This document shows positions 1 through 9,475 of a DNA stretch of 64,000 bases, one piece after another. A model generated the notes under the pieces. The model saw nothing but the letters and a program-made list of their open reading frames with translations. It was not told the DNA's origin and did not search any database. This DNA is from Acidovorax sp. A1169 (GTDB lineage: Bacteria > Pseudomonadota > Gammaproteobacteria > Burkholderiales > Burkholderiaceae_C), in NCBI RefSeq assembly GCF_030704685.1, contig NZ_JAUZDX010000006.1:186001-250000 (forward strand). The letters run 5' to 3'. The position numbers and the translations under genes were made by a program. Each line of letters begins with the position of its first letter. The first letter of the stretch is position 1.

Positions 1-1379
1 GACAGCGCGGCTGGCCCACGGCCCTGGCGCACGGCGACCAGCACCACGCCCATGAGGAACAGCATGACGATGTTCGCCAGCTCGAAATAGCCGTGCAGCG
101 GCGCGGCCAGCGCCGTGGCCAGCAGGCTCCCGCCCACCGCCCAGGCATAGCGCCGCCAGCTGTGCGGCAGGCTGCTGTCCGGCTCCTCGTCCCCCACACG
201 TCGCAGGGTCTGCGCAATGCGCCGGGTGCTCGGGGTGTGGCCCACCTCCATCACGTCCAGGGCCGGCGCCAGGGTGGCCAGCTTCTGGGTCATGCCCACC
301 TGCCATGGCCAGCGGCGGCGCGCCTGGGCGCGGCGGCCTACGATCAGGGTCGCGCAGTTGAGCGCCTGGGCATGCGCCACCAGGGCCGCAGGCAGGTCGT
401 GCCCGGTGAGCACGGCGGTCTGTGCACCCAGGTCGCCCGCAAGCTGCAGCACGGCCAGGATGCGGTCGCGCTCGGCGGCTGCCAGGCGCTGCAGGCGCGG
501 CGTCTCCACATAGGCCGCATGCCAGCGCACGTTGAGCTGGCCCGCCAGCCGTGCGGCCGTGCGCACCGTCTGCTCGGCGCCCGCCTGCGGGCCGATGCAG
601 GCGAGGATGGCGCCGTCGGTGTTCCATGCCGGGGTGATGGATTGCTCGATGCGGTAGCTGCGCACGTCGTCTTCGACATGCTCGGCCGTGCGGCGCAGCG
701 CCATCTCGCGCAGCGCGATCAGGTTGCCCTTGCGAAAGAAGTTCTGCGCCGCGCGCTCGGCCTGGGGCGCCAGGTAGACCTTGCCGGCTTTCAGGCGCAG
801 CAGCAATTCGTCGGGCGTCACGTCCACCAGCACCACTTCGTCGGCGCTGTCGAGCACGGTGTCGGGCACCGTCTCGTGCACGCGGATGCCGGTGATGGCG
901 CCCACCACGCCGTTCAGGCTCTCCAGGTGCTGCACGTTGAGCGTGGTCCAGACGTCGATGCCGGCGTCCAGCAGTTCGCGCACGTCCTGCCAGCGCTTGG
1001 GGTGGCGTGAGCCTTCCACGTTGGAGTGGGCCAGTTCGTCCACCAGCAGCACGGCGGGCTGGCGTGCCAGCGCGGCATCGAGGTCGAACTCGGGCAGGGT
1101 GCGGTCCCGGTAAGGCACTTCGCGCAGGGGCAGGCGCGGCAGGCCCTGGAGCAGCTCGGCCGTCTCGCTGCGTCCATGGGTTTCCACCACGCCGGCCAGC
1201 ACATCGGTGCCTGCGCGGTGGGCGCGCTGTGCGGCGCTGAGCATGGCGTAGGTCTTGCCCACGCCGGCATTGGCACCGAAGTACACGCGCAGGCGTCCGG
1301 TGCGCGCCTGCTGCGCGTCTCGCTGGATGCTCTCCAGCAGTTCATCGGGGTCGGGTCGGCTGTCGCTGTGCAAGGCCAT
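1..1379 (-). CDS. kdpD: KdpD sensor histidine kinase, N-terminal part (cut by window edge)
   Basis: Membrane sensor kinase that with KdpE controls kdpFABC under K+ limitation or osmotic stress. The frame is open from an ATG at 1379 to the window edge (459 codons). The N-terminal KdpD domain is clear: Walker A GANAGVGKT near residue 35, a VVETHGR segment, then the Asp-rich LVDELAHSN motif. A Usp-like domain follows (IGPQAG, VGRRAQARRRWPW) and the first membrane helices begin near residue 425. The kinase core lies outside the window. The start overlaps the stop of the upstream 44-codon ORF by one base (TGATG), which suggests translational coupling. Identification rests on family motifs and on position directly after kdpC. 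Confidence 0.95.
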   Translation of the reverse strand, partial: MALHSDSRPDPDELLESIQRDAQQARTGRLRVYFGANAGVGKTYAMLSAAQRAHRAGTDVLAGVVETHGRSETAELLQGLPRLPLREVPYRDRTLPEFDLDAALARQPAVLLVDELAHSNVEGSRHPKRWQDVRELLDAGIDVWTTLNVQHLESLNGVVGAITGIRVHETVPDTVLDSADEVVLVDVTPDELLLRLKAGKVYLAPQAERAAQNFFRKGNLIALREMALRRTAEHVEDDVRSYRIEQSITPAWNTDGAILACIGPQAGAEQTVRTAARLAGQLNVRWHAAYVETPRLQRLAAAERDRILAVLQLAGDLGAQTAVLTGHDLPAALVAHAQALNCATLIVGRRAQARRRWPWQVGMTQKLATLAPALDVMEVGHTPSTRRIAQTLRRVGDEEPDSSLPHSWRRYAWAVGGSLLATALAAPLHGYFELANIVMLFLMGVVLVAVRQGRGPAAL

Positions 1380-1513
1380 CAAGGTTCCTGGGATGTGTTC
1401 ATGGGTCGCCGCTTGCTGCACGGCCGGCGGGCCACCAGCAGCCAAGCCAGCGCCAGCGGCACCAGCAGCACGGCCACCGCGCACAGGGCCGCCAGCAGGT
1501 CATCGCTGGGCAT
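1379..1513 (-). CDS. 44-aa single-helix micro-protein between kdpC and kdpD
   Basis: A small frame starts 3 bases after the kdpC stop and ends in TGATG shared with the kdpD start. The protein starts MPSDDLLAALCAVAVLLVPL and continues ALAWLLVARRPCSKRR, then ends with a short polar tail. That gives one hydrophobic segment (about residues 6-28) followed by a basic patch, the layout of an N-out, C-in membrane peptide. Its spacing on both sides is that of a real operon member. I do not recognise a family. It could modulate KdpD or stabilise the KdpFABC complex as KdpF does, or it could serve only to couple translation. Function is inference; the reading frame and overlaps are seen directly. Confidence 0.6.
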   Translation of the reverse strand: MPSDDLLAALCAVAVLLVPLALAWLLVARRPCSKRRPMNTSQEP

Positions 1514-1516
1514 GGC

Positions 1517-2089
1517 TCAGCGCAACGCGTCCAGCGCCAGGTTCAGCTGCAGCACGTTGATGCGTGCTTCGCCCACGAAACCCAGCCATGGTAGCTCTAC
1601 CTGCGATTCCACGAGGGCCGCCACCTTGTCGGCGCTCACGCCTTTGGCCTTGGCCACGCGCGCCACCTGGTAGCGTGCGGCGGCAGGGGTGATGTGCGGG
1701 TCCAGCCCGCTGGCCGATGCGGTGACCAGGTCCACGGGCACCGGCGCGGTGTTGCCGGGGTCGGCTTCGCGCAGGGCGGCGATGCGGGCGCTGACGGCGT
1801 CCTTGAGCGCCGGGTTCAGTGGCCCCTGGTTGGAGCCGCCCGAGGCGCTGGCGTTGTAGGGCATGGGCGCAGTGGCCGAAGGCCGTCCCCAGAAATGCCC
1901 GGGCGCGGTGAAGTTCTGGCCGATGAGCTCGGAACCCACGGCCGCGCCATTTTTAACGACCAGGCTGCCATTGGCCTGGTGCGGGAAGGCGGCCTGCGCA
2001 ATGCCGGTGACGACCATTGGGTAGATCACGCCCGTCGCCAGCGTGAGCGCGGCGAACAGGACCAGAGTGGGACGAAGAATATTGTTCAT
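1517..2089 (-). CDS. kdpC: K+-transporting P-type ATPase subunit KdpC
   Basis: KdpC is the single-span subunit that helps nucleotide binding by KdpB in the KdpFABC pump. The 190-residue length is normal for the family. The N-terminus ([20 protein letters not shown]) is the expected membrane anchor. Family signatures include the [17 protein letters not shown] and SASGSNQGP-type segments and the C-terminal [11 protein letters not shown]-like end (here [14 protein letters not shown]). It lies 20 bases after kdpB and is followed after 3 bases by a micro-ORF and then kdpD. Confidence 0.97.
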   Translation of the reverse strand: MNNILRPTLVLFAALTLATGVIYPMVVTGIAQAAFPHQANGSLVVKNGAAVGSELIGQNFTAPGHFWGRPSATAPMPYNASASGGSNQGPLNPALKDAVSARIAALREADPGNTAPVPVDLVTASASGLDPHITPAAARYQVARVAKAKGVSADKVAALVESQVELPWLGFVGEARINVLQLNLALDALR

Positions 2090-2109
2090 GGAGAAATGTC
2101 CTAGTGTGT

Positions 2110-4242
2110 TCAGACCAGGCCCATGGCCGAGAGCAGCAGGTCAATGGCCTTGATGCCGATGAAGGGCACGATGAGACCGCCCAGCCCGTAGATGGCCAGG
2201 TTGCGGCGCAGCAGGGCAGCGGCCCCCACGGCGCGGTAGCGCACGCCCTTGAGCGCCAGCGGAATCAGGAACACGATGACCAGGGCGTTGAAGATCACGG
2301 CGGCCAGGATGGCCGACTGCGGGCTGGCCAGCTGCATGACGTTGAGCGCCGCCAGCTGCGGGTAGGTGCTGACGAAGATCGCCGGGATGATGGCGAAGTA
2401 CTTGGCCACATCGTTGGCGATGGAGAAGGTGGTCAGCGAGCCGCGCGTCATGAGCAGTGCCTTGCCGGTCTCCACCACTTCCAAGAGCTTGGTGGGGTTG
2501 GAGTCCAGGTCCACCATGTTGCCGGCCTCCTTCGCGGCCTGGGTGCCCGAGCCCATGGCCACGGCCACGTCGGCCTGGGCCAGCGCGGGCGCATCGTTGG
2601 TGCCGTCGCCGGTCATGGCCACCAGCCGGCCTTCGGCCTGGTACTGGCGGATCAGCGCCAGCTTGGCCTCGGGCGTGGCTTCGGCAAGGAAGTCGTCCAC
2701 GCCGGCCTCGGCGGCGATCGCGGCGGCCGTGAGCTTGTTGTCGCCGGTCACCATCACGGTCTTGATGCCCATGCGGCGCAGCTGCGCAAAGCGCTCGCGG
2801 ATGCCGGTCTTGACGATGTCCTTGAGCTCCACCACGCCCAGCACCCGGCTGCCGTCGGCCACGGCCAGCGGGGTGCTGCCGCGGCGTGCCACCTCGTCGG
2901 CGGCGCGCAGCACCTCTGCGGGCATGTGGGCGCCCAGGGCCTCCACATGGCGGCGCACGGCGTCCACCGCGCCCTTGCGCAACTGGCGCACGCCGCCGTC
3001 TGCCTGGGCAATGTCCACGCCGCTCATGCGTGTCTGCGCTGTGAAGGCGATGGCGGTGACGCTGCCATCCGCAGGCACGGCCACGGGCTCGCCGGCGGCC
3101 TGCACCAGCGCCACGATGCTGCGGCCCTCGGGCGTTTCGTCGGCGGCGGATGCCTGGGCGGCGCAGGTGCCCAATTGGGCCTGCGTGACGCCCGGTGCGG
3201 GCAGCAGGGCACTGGCCTGGCGGTTGCCGTGGGTGATGGTGCCGGTCTTGTCCAGCAGCAGCACGTCCACGTCGCCTGCGGCTTCCACGGCGCGGCCCGA
3301 GGTGGCGATCACGTTGGCCTGCATCATGCGGCTCATGCCGGCCACGCCCACGGCCGACAGCAGGCCGCCGATGGTGGTCGGGATCAGGCACACCAGCAGC
3401 GACACCAGGGCCGTGAGGCTGACCACGGTGCCGGCCTGCGCGGCCTGCACGCTGTAGAGCGAGTAGGGCAGCAGGGTGACCGTGACCACCAGGAAGACGA
3501 TGGTCAGCGCCACCAGCAGGATGTTGAGCGCGATCTCGTTGGGCGTCTTCTGGCGCTTGGCGCCTTCGACCATGCTGATCATGCGGTCCAGGAACGAATC
3601 GCCCGGGTTCACGGCCACACGCACCACCAGCCAGTCCGACAGCACGCGCGTGCCGCCGGTGACCGATGAGAAGTCGCCGCCCGATTCGCGCACCACGGGG
3701 GCCGATTCGCCGGTGATGGCCGATTCGTCCACCGAGGCCACGCCTTCGATGACCTCGCCGTCCATGGGCACCATGTCGCCGGCTTCCACCAGCACCACGT
3801 CGCCCTTGCGCAGGTTTTCGGCCTGCTCGGGCAGCCAGGTGCCGCCGTGGCGGGGCTCCTTGAGCTTCTTGGCCCAGTTGCTCTTCTTCAAGGTGCGCAG
3901 CGATGCGGCCTGGGCCTTGCTGCGGCCTTCGGCCAGGGCCTCGGCGAAGTTGGCGAAGAGCACGGTGAACCACAGCCACACGGCCACCGCGAGCACGAAG
4001 CCGGCGCCCTGGTCACCCTGGCCACCCAGGGCGTTGAGCCACAGCAGCGTGGTCAGGATGCTGCCGATGTAGACCACGAACATCACCGGGTTGCGCCATT
4101 GCACGCGCGGGTTGAGCTTGGTGAAGGCGGCACGCAGGGCGGGCAGCACGAGGGCCTTGTCCATCAAGGCCAGGGCAGGGGTTGCTTGCATGGCAGGGGT
4201 ACCAATGGGGGTGGAAGGGGCAGGGTTGCGCGGGGCGTTCAT
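2110..4242 (-). CDS. kdpB: K+-transporting P-type ATPase catalytic subunit KdpB
   Basis: Catalytic subunit that hydrolyses ATP to drive high-affinity K+ import. Motifs seen: TGESAPV of the actuator domain, the phosphorylation site [10 protein letters not shown] (Asp about 331), and [10 protein letters not shown] of the hinge. The 710-residue length fits the family. I start it at the ATG at 4242 because that ATG overlaps the kdpA stop as ATGA and begins a protein with the normal KdpB N-terminus (MNAPRN...). A longer upstream extension exists in this frame, but it lies inside kdpA and is antisense-like low-complexity sequence. Confidence 0.98.
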   Translation of the reverse strand: MNAPRNPAPSTPIGTPAMQATPALALMDKALVLPALRAAFTKLNPRVQWRNPVMFVVYIGSILTTLLWLNALGGQGDQGAGFVLAVAVWLWFTVLFANFAEALAEGRSKAQAASLRTLKKSNWAKKLKEPRHGGTWLPEQAENLRKGDVVLVEAGDMVPMDGEVIEGVASVDESAITGESAPVVRESGGDFSSVTGGTRVLSDWLVVRVAVNPGDSFLDRMISMVEGAKRQKTPNEIALNILLVALTIVFLVVTVTLLPYSLYSVQAAQAGTVVSLTALVSLLVCLIPTTIGGLLSAVGVAGMSRMMQANVIATSGRAVEAAGDVDVLLLDKTGTITHGNRQASALLPAPGVTQAQLGTCAAQASAADETPEGRSIVALVQAAGEPVAVPADGSVTAIAFTAQTRMSGVDIAQADGGVRQLRKGAVDAVRRHVEALGAHMPAEVLRAADEVARRGSTPLAVADGSRVLGVVELKDIVKTGIRERFAQLRRMGIKTVMVTGDNKLTAAAIAAEAGVDDFLAEATPEAKLALIRQYQAEGRLVAMTGDGTNDAPALAQADVAVAMGSGTQAAKEAGNMVDLDSNPTKLLEVVETGKALLMTRGSLTTFSIANDVAKYFAIIPAIFVSTYPQLAALNVMQLASPQSAILAAVIFNALVIVFLIPLALKGVRYRAVGAAALLRRNLAIYGLGGLIVPFIGIKAIDLLLSAMGLV

Positions 4243-6038
4243 GGGGCCACTCCCAGCATCAGGTGCTCGACCACGGGCCCCAGGGCCAATGCCGGCACGT
4301 AGTTCAGCAGGCCCACCAGCAGCACGGTGCCGATCAGCAGCACCACGAACAGCGGGCCGTGGGTGGGCATGGTGCCGGCCGTCACCGGCAGGCGCTTCTT
4401 GCGCGCCAGGGCGCCAGCAATCGCCAGCACCGGCACGATCACCGCGAACCGACCCAGCCACATGGCCACGCCCAGCAGCACGTTGTAGAACGGCGTGTTG
4501 GCCGACAGGCCCGCGAAGGCGCTGCCGTTGTTGTTGGCGGCCGAGCTCAGCGCGTACAGCACCTCGCTGAAGCCGTGCGGGCCGGCCTGCACCATGCCTG
4601 CGGTGCCGGAGGTGGTGGACACCGCGATGGCCGTGCCCAGCAGCACCAGCAGCGGGGTCGCCAGGATGGCCAGCGAGGCCAGCTTCATCTCGTGCGCCTC
4701 GATCTTCTTGCCCAGGTACTCGGGCGTGCGGCCTATCATCAGCCCGGCGATGAACACCGCCAGGATGGCGAACACCAGCATGCCGTACAGGCCCGATCCC
4801 ACACCGCCGAACACCACCTCACCCAGTTGCATCAGCACCATCGGCACCATGCCGCCCAGCGGTGTGAGGGAGTCGTGCATGGCGACCACGGCACCGCACG
4901 AAGCGGCTGTCGTGACCACGGCGAACAGGCCCGAGGCGGTGATGCCAAAGCGTGTCTCCTTGCCCTCCATGTTGCCGCCGGCCTGGGCCGCGCTGGCCAC
5001 CTGGTCCACGCCCAGCGGTGCGAACAGCGGGTTGCCCGCCTGCTCTGCCGGCAGGATGGCCAGCACGGCAGCCACGAACAGCACGGTCATGGCCGCCAGC
5101 ACCGCCAGGCCCTGGCGCTGGTCGCCTACGCAGCGGCCAAAGGCGAAGCACAGCGCGGCCGGGATCAGGAAGATGGCCAGCATCTGCGCCAAGTTGGTCC
5201 AGGCCGTGGGGTTCTCGAACGGGTGGGCCGAGTTGGCGTTGAAGAAGCCGCCACCATTGGTGCCCAGCATCTTGATCGCCTCTTGCGAGGCCACCGGGCC
5301 CATGGCCAGGGTCTGCGTGGGGGTGGTCAGTGCCTGCAGGACGGGCTGGCCCTGGGCGTCGAGCAGCGGAGCACCCTGGCCGTCCACGGCCGGCTGCTGG
5401 TAGCTGGTGGATTCGAGGGTGGCCACGTCGGTGTAGGCATTGAAGTTCTGCACCACGCCGCTGCCGGCCAGGAACAGGGCCAGCACCAGCGACAGCGGCA
5501 GCAGCAGCCATACGGTGATGCGCGTGATGTCCACCCAGAAATTGCCCAGCACGGCGCTGGATCGGGCCGTGAAACCGCGGATCAGCGCGAACGCCACGGC
5601 GATGCCGGTGGCGGCCGAGAAGAAGTTCTGGCCGGCCAGCGCCACCATCTGGGTGAGGTAGCTCATGGTGGCTTCACCCCCGTAGCCCTGCCAGTTGGTG
5701 TTGGATACGAAGCTGATCGCGGTGTTGAACGACGAATCGGCCGACACGGCGGGCATGGCCTGCGGGTTCAGGGGCAGCAGGCCCTGCAGGCGCTGCACGG
5801 CGTACACGAAGAGGAGGCCGGTACCATTGAACACCAGCAGGCACAGGGCATAGCGCGACCAGCCCATGCCTTGCTGCGGGTCCACACCTGCCAGGCGGTA
5901 CAGGCCGGATTCGGCCTTTTGCATCCAGGCCGGGGGCGTGCCGGTGGCGAGCACCGCCACCCAGCGACCGAGCGGCCAGGCCAGCACCATCAACAGGACG
6001 AGAAAAGAGGCCAGAAGGGCCCAGGCTGCTGCGGTCAT
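4239..6038 (-). CDS. kdpA: K+-transporting P-type ATPase channel-like subunit KdpA
   Basis: K+-binding, channel-like membrane subunit of the KdpFABC complex. The 599-residue protein has about ten membrane helices and the four selectivity-filter loops of the family. Examples are [14 protein letters not shown] for the first, [20 protein letters not shown] for the third and [10 protein letters not shown] for the fourth. The ATG at 6038 shares a base with the kdpF stop (TGATG), and the gene ends in an ATGA overlap with kdpB, so the whole cassette is translationally coupled. In-frame sequence upstream of 6038 belongs to kdpF in another frame. Confidence 0.97.
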   Translation of the reverse strand: MTAAAWALLASFLVLLMVLAWPLGRWVAVLATGTPPAWMQKAESGLYRLAGVDPQQGMGWSRYALCLLVFNGTGLLFVYAVQRLQGLLPLNPQAMPAVSADSSFNTAISFVSNTNWQGYGGEATMSYLTQMVALAGQNFFSAATGIAVAFALIRGFTARSSAVLGNFWVDITRITVWLLLPLSLVLALFLAGSGVVQNFNAYTDVATLESTSYQQPAVDGQGAPLLDAQGQPVLQALTTPTQTLAMGPVASQEAIKMLGTNGGGFFNANSAHPFENPTAWTNLAQMLAIFLIPAALCFAFGRCVGDQRQGLAVLAAMTVLFVAAVLAILPAEQAGNPLFAPLGVDQVASAAQAGGNMEGKETRFGITASGLFAVVTTAASCGAVVAMHDSLTPLGGMVPMVLMQLGEVVFGGVGSGLYGMLVFAILAVFIAGLMIGRTPEYLGKKIEAHEMKLASLAILATPLLVLLGTAIAVSTTSGTAGMVQAGPHGFSEVLYALSSAANNNGSAFAGLSANTPFYNVLLGVAMWLGRFAVIVPVLAIAGALARKKRLPVTAGTMPTHGPLFVVLLIGTVLLVGLLNYVPALALGPVVEHLMLGVAP

Positions 6039-6136
6039 CAGAATTGCTCCGCGCAGATCAGTGCGTACACCAGGTACGCGAGCAGCAGCACCGCGATCAG
6101 GCCGCTGAGCCCATACAGCAGTTCGACGGCGATCAT
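6038..6136 (-). CDS. kdpF: KdpF, small stabilising subunit
   Basis: 32-residue membrane peptide, [20 protein letters not shown] then [12 protein letters not shown]. One helix followed by the YLxYALxxxExF ending is typical of KdpF, which stabilises the KdpABC complex. Its ATG overlaps the stop of the upstream 35-residue ORF (ATGA) and its TGA overlaps the kdpA start (TGATG). Confidence 0.93.
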   Translation of the reverse strand: MIAVELLYGLSGLIAVLLLAYLVYALICAEQF

Positions 6137-6240
6137 GCGCGCTCTCCTGCGGGTTTTTGTTCCAGGCGGCTGCAGCCGCGCACGAGCAGCAGGACCAGGC
6201 CCCACAGGCCGGCGGCTGCCGCGATATAGACGAAATCCAT
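6133..6240 (-). CDS. 35-aa membrane micro-protein heading the kdp operon
   Basis: First frame of the kdp transcript. It starts [20 protein letters not shown] and continues [15 protein letters not shown]: one hydrophobic helix and a charged tail. A GGAGAA ribosome site lies 9 bases before the ATG at 6240. An in-frame ATG at 6255 would swallow that site, so 6240 is preferred. The stop overlaps the kdpF start by ATGA. From memory, short ORFs of this look precede kdpF in other beta-proteobacteria, usually as hypothetical proteins, but I cannot verify that here. A second KdpF-like stabiliser is a reasonable guess. Confidence 0.7.
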   Translation of the reverse strand: MDFVYIAAAAGLWGLVLLLVRGCSRLEQKPAGERA

Positions 6241-6286
6241 GGTTTGCTTCTCCATTTGGGCAATGGGAGAAGTCTCGGGATCCGCG

Positions 6287-6335
6287 CGTAAAAACAGGGC
6301 ACAGACTGCGGGCCGTGCCGTAAAAAAAGCGTAAA
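6287..6335 (-). promoter_or_regulatory. Putative KdpE operator, three TTTACG half-sites
   Basis: Read on the minus strand, TTTACG occurs at 6335-6330, 6324-6319 and 6292-6287. The first two are 11 bp apart and form TTTACGCTTTTTTTACGG followed by a GC-rich stretch. This closely resembles the KdpE-binding site upstream of E. coli kdpFABC as I remember it (TTTATAC followed by TTTTTTTACA and GC-rich sequence). The third half-site lies 32 bp, about three helical turns, further downstream. The cluster ends 46 bp before the first ORF of the operon. I do not see a confident -10 box. Confidence 0.65.
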
Positions 6336-6376
6336 GAGAAGGCTCGGCGTGGCTTGGGGCGGTGCCCGCCGTGCCG

Positions 6377-6991
6377 TCAGTCGGTGTGCGTGCGCACCAG
6401 GCGGATGTGGAGTTTGCTGAACTTGGCGGCGTCGCTGCGGATGTCGCCGGTCGCCAGGTCCACGGCAAAGCGCTGGTTCACGCGCGTGGTGTCCAGGCTG
6501 TCGCCGCCCTGGCCCTGGCGCTGGGCCTTTTCCACGTTGCCGTAGTTGTACTGGTTGCCCGCCAGGCCCCCCTTGACGTTGGCGTTGACCGCCCAGTACC
6601 AGCCCGAGGGCGCGGCCGGGAACAGCCGTGCATCGAGCCCCGGCGTGCGGGCCGACTTGTCCACCAGCCGGCGCAGCTCGGCGGCGCGCGGCAGGCGCCA
6701 GGGCAGGCCCTCAGCCTTCCAGCGCGCCTGGGCGTGGGCCAGGGCCTGGGCATGATCGATCTCCAGCGGCGTGCCCGTGCAGGTGGTGCCGGTCCACTGC
6801 ATGCCCTCGACGCAGCGCGGCCAGGCCAGCCTGGCGCGCGTGTCGATCACGAGGCTGCCATCGGCCGAGAGCACCAGGGCAGCTGCAGGCTCGGTGTTCG
6901 GGGTCTGAGCCAGGCTGGGCAGGGGGGCGATGAGGCAGGCCAGCACCAGCGATGCGGTGCGGCCCGTCCGTGTGTTGGGGATGTGCGTCAT
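6377..6991 (-). CDS. Secreted Lcl_C (DUF1566) domain protein
   Basis: 204-residue exported protein of unknown role. The N-terminus has a signal peptide (hydrophobic [17 protein letters not shown]) with cleavage after about residue 30. The body carries the Lcl_C/DUF1566 signature: a [10 protein letters not shown] start with paired Cys, [17 protein letters not shown] in the middle, a WYWAVN strand and a VDLATGDI ending. Such domains occur in many secreted or surface proteins of proteobacteria and do not give a specific function. The ATG at 6991 is chosen because it places the signal peptide at the N-terminus. It is divergent from the GGDEF gene at 7158 with 166 bp between them. Confidence 0.8.
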   Translation of the reverse strand: MTHIPNTRTGRTASLVLACLIAPLPSLAQTPNTEPAAALVLSADGSLVIDTRARLAWPRCVEGMQWTGTTCTGTPLEIDHAQALAHAQARWKAEGLPWRLPRAAELRRLVDKSARTPGLDARLFPAAPSGWYWAVNANVKGGLAGNQYNYGNVEKAQRQGQGGDSLDTTRVNQRFAVDLATGDIRSDAAKFSKLHIRLVRTHTD

Positions 6992-7157
6992 ACAGGCGAT
7001 GTTCGCATGGGAGTGCGTGCAGTATGCATGGCCGCCCTGGGTGCGGGGTGCTAAAGTGCATCGCGCGCTACCCGGAACATGGACCGGGGGCCGTGCGGAC
7101 CCGCATGGCGGTGCACCGCATGTTTTTTCAGGATGCCCTGACGAGGAACCCGCACGC

Positions 7158-8186
7158 ATGCGACCGGATCGCCAGCCCCTCATCCGCCAACTTTTCGACG
7201 ACTACATCGCGCTGTACTCCACGCGCGACGAGCGCCTGATAGCGCGCCTGAGCACCCAGTTCAGCGGCTACGCCAGCCGCAGCGACCGCCTGGTGCACAC
7301 CCGCAGCGAGTGGGTGGCCGCCATCCTGCAGGACTTTGCCCTGGTGCCGCAGCACATGCGCATCGAGGTGCTCGACCTGTGCCTGCAGGACCTGGCCGAG
7401 GACGTGGTCTCGGCCACGGCGCTGGTGCATGTGCGTGGCCCCGATGCGGGCGAGACCCCGGCCGGCCAGGTGCCGGTGGCGCGCCTGGTGCTGGTGTTCC
7501 GCCTGGAAGGCGCGGAGTGGAAGATCGTGCACAGCGGCACCTCGGTGCCCTCGGGCCCTTTGCCGCAGGGGAGCTCTGCCGCCATGGTGCGCCTGCAGAA
7601 CGACCACCGCGTGCTGCAGGCCCAGTTGCAGGAGAGCGCACGGGCCCTGGCCGAGGCGCAGCAGCGCATCGACGCCATGGACCGCACCGACAGCCTCACC
7701 GGCCTGGGCAACCGGCGCCAGTTCGACCACGTGCTTCAGCAGGCCTGGGAGCGCGCCCAGCGCGCCGCCACCCCGCTGGCGCTGGTGCTGCTGGAGGTGG
7801 ATGCGCTGCGCCACTTCATGGACCGCCATGGCCACCTGGCGGGCGATGCCTGCCTGCAGACCCTGGCCGTCACGCTCACCCAGATCGTGCAGGAGCGCCC
7901 AGGCGGCCTGGTGGCGCGGTTCGCGGGCGATGCCTTTGCCCTGCTGCTGCCCGGCGCGACTTTCGATGAGGCCCAGGTCCTGGCGCAGGGCGCCGTGGTC
8001 GCGGTGCGCTCGCTGGCACTGCCCCACGAGGGCTCGGCCCTGGGCCGGCTCAGCCTGGGCGGGGGGGTGGCCGCGCTGGTGCCTGTGCGCGACCAGCGCG
8101 CCGATGAACTGGTGCGCGCCGCCAGCAGCGCCCTGGCCCGGGCACGGCAGGCCGGCGGCAACCGGGTCGAGCCACAGGCCGACTGA
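7158..8186 (+). CDS. NTF2-like domain plus degenerate GGDEF domain protein
   Basis: 342 residues. Residues 1-135 resemble a SnoaL/NTF2-like fold (hydrophobic strands ending in FRLEGAEWKIVHSGTS), a helical linker spans 140-175, and the rest is a GGDEF domain (DSLTGLGNRRQF at its start). The signature GGDEF reads AGDAF at residues 256-260, so the first Gly and the catalytic Glu are both replaced by Ala. The upstream metal-binding Asp (LLEVDALRHF) is kept. Diguanylate cyclase activity is therefore doubtful; a GTP- or c-di-GMP-sensing role is possible. No membrane segment is seen. GAGG about 11 bases upstream supports the ATG at 7158. Confidence 0.8.
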   Translation: MRPDRQPLIRQLFDDYIALYSTRDERLIARLSTQFSGYASRSDRLVHTRSEWVAAILQDFALVPQHMRIEVLDLCLQDLAEDVVSATALVHVRGPDAGETPAGQVPVARLVLVFRLEGAEWKIVHSGTSVPSGPLPQGSSAAMVRLQNDHRVLQAQLQESARALAEAQQRIDAMDRTDSLTGLGNRRQFDHVLQQAWERAQRAATPLALVLLEVDALRHFMDRHGHLAGDACLQTLAVTLTQIVQERPGGLVARFAGDAFALLLPGATFDEAQVLAQGAVVAVRSLALPHEGSALGRLSLGGGVAALVPVRDQRADELVRAASSALARARQAGGNRVEPQAD

Positions 8187-8259
8187 ACAGGTCTCCTACC
8201 TCGAAACGGCCCAGTCTGCCGATAAGGGTTTTTCCGGGTGCCCGCGACAATGGCGGGCT

Positions 8260-9471
8260 ATGCATTTTTCCCGCTTCTTCAAGATGGCCCTGATCCTGGG
8301 CCTGCTCTCGGCCATCGGCCCGTTTGCCATCGACATGTATTTGCCCGCGCTGCCCGAGATCGGGGCCAGCCTGGGTGCCTCGGTGGGGGCCGTGCAATGG
8401 AGCCTCACGGCCTTCTTCCTCTCGCTGGGGGCCGGCCAGCTGTTCTACGGCCCCGTGTCGGACATGGTGGGGCGCAAGCCGCCGCTGTACTTCGGCCTGG
8501 TCTTGTTCACCCTGGCCAGCGTGGGCTGCGCGCTGGCCACCGACATCGAGACCCTGATCGCCCTGCGCTTCGTGCAGGGCCTGGGTGCGGCGGCGGGCAT
8601 GGCCATTCCGCGCGCCGTGGTGCGCGACCTGCACACGGGCACCGATGCGGCGCGGCTGATGTCGCTGTTGATGCTGGTGTTCAGCGTCTCGCCCATCCTG
8701 GCACCGTTGGCGGGCAGCGGCGTGATCGCCCTGGCCGGCTGGCGCGGCGTGTTCTGGATGGTGGCGGTGGCTGCCGTGGCCGGCCTGGCGCTGGTGTACG
8801 GCAGCCTGGGCGAAACACGGCCTGCGGCCGATCGGGTGGAAAGCAGCCTGGGCGGGGCCCTGGGCGCTTACGGGCTGCTGCTGCGCGACTGGCATTACCT
8901 GGGCCTGGTATTCATCGGCGGCTGCGCCATGGCGGGCTTCTTCGTGTACCTGGCAGGCTCGCCCTTCGTGCTCATCAACCACTATGGCCTGACGCCCACG
9001 CAGTACAGCCTGGCGTTCTCGGTCAATGCGGCAGCCTTCATCGGCACCTCGCAGTTCACGGCCGCGTTGGGCGAGCGCTTTGGCCTGGTGCGCCTGGTCA
9101 AGGCGGCGGCCACGGGCTCGGGCGTGGTCATGGTGGCGATGCTCAGCTACTACCTGCTCGGCGGCGATGAGCTCGCGGTGCTGATCGGCCTGTACTTCGT
9201 GGCCAGCGCGCTGATGGGGCTGGTGATTCCCACCACCTCGGTGCTGGCGCTGGAAAAGCACGGCGCCATTGCGGGCACGGCCTCGGCCCTGCTCGGTACG
9301 CTGCAGATGCTCACGGGCGCGGCCGCCATGGGCGTGGTGGGCCTGTTCGCCAACGGCAAGCCGCTGCCCATGGTGATCGGCATGGCCACGGGCGCACTGG
9401 TGGGCGTGGCGCTGGCCTGGATCACGCTGGCGGGCCACAGCGACGAGTCGGTGGCCGCAGCCAGCGCCTGA
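8260..9471 (+). CDS. MFS multidrug exporter, Bcr/CflA type
   Basis: 403-residue inner-membrane proton-driven exporter with about 12 helices. Signatures: FAIDMYLPALPEIGASL in helix 1, GPVSDMVGRKPPL in loop 2-3 and RFVQGLGAAAGMAIPRAVVRD in helix 4-5, all typical of the drug-resistance Bcr/CflA group. The substrate cannot be read from sequence. The ATG at 8260 is preceded by GACAAT, 8 bases and no Shine-Dalgarno, which suggests a leaderless mRNA. It ends 4 bp before the convergent DUF72 gene, leaving no room for a terminator between them. Confidence 0.92.
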   Translation: MHFSRFFKMALILGLLSAIGPFAIDMYLPALPEIGASLGASVGAVQWSLTAFFLSLGAGQLFYGPVSDMVGRKPPLYFGLVLFTLASVGCALATDIETLIALRFVQGLGAAAGMAIPRAVVRDLHTGTDAARLMSLLMLVFSVSPILAPLAGSGVIALAGWRGVFWMVAVAAVAGLALVYGSLGETRPAADRVESSLGGALGAYGLLLRDWHYLGLVFIGGCAMAGFFVYLAGSPFVLINHYGLTPTQYSLAFSVNAAAFIGTSQFTAALGERFGLVRLVKAAATGSGVVMVAMLSYYLLGGDELAVLIGLYFVASALMGLVIPTTSVLALEKHGAIAGTASALLGTLQMLTGAAAMGVVGLFANGKPLPMVIGMATGALVGVALAWITLAGHSDESVAAASA

Positions 9472-9475
9472 TCCT

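Noticed and set aside
2104-3669. 521-codon plus-strand frame
   Set aside because: Antisense to kdpB, no motifs, composition of a shadow.
4243-4461. N-terminal extension of kdpB
   Set aside because: The extension lies inside kdpA and lacks family features, while the ATG at 4242 overlaps the kdpA stop as ATGA.
4182-6323. 713-codon plus-strand frame
   Set aside because: Antisense to kdpA, His/Gln/Gly-rich, no recognisable domain.
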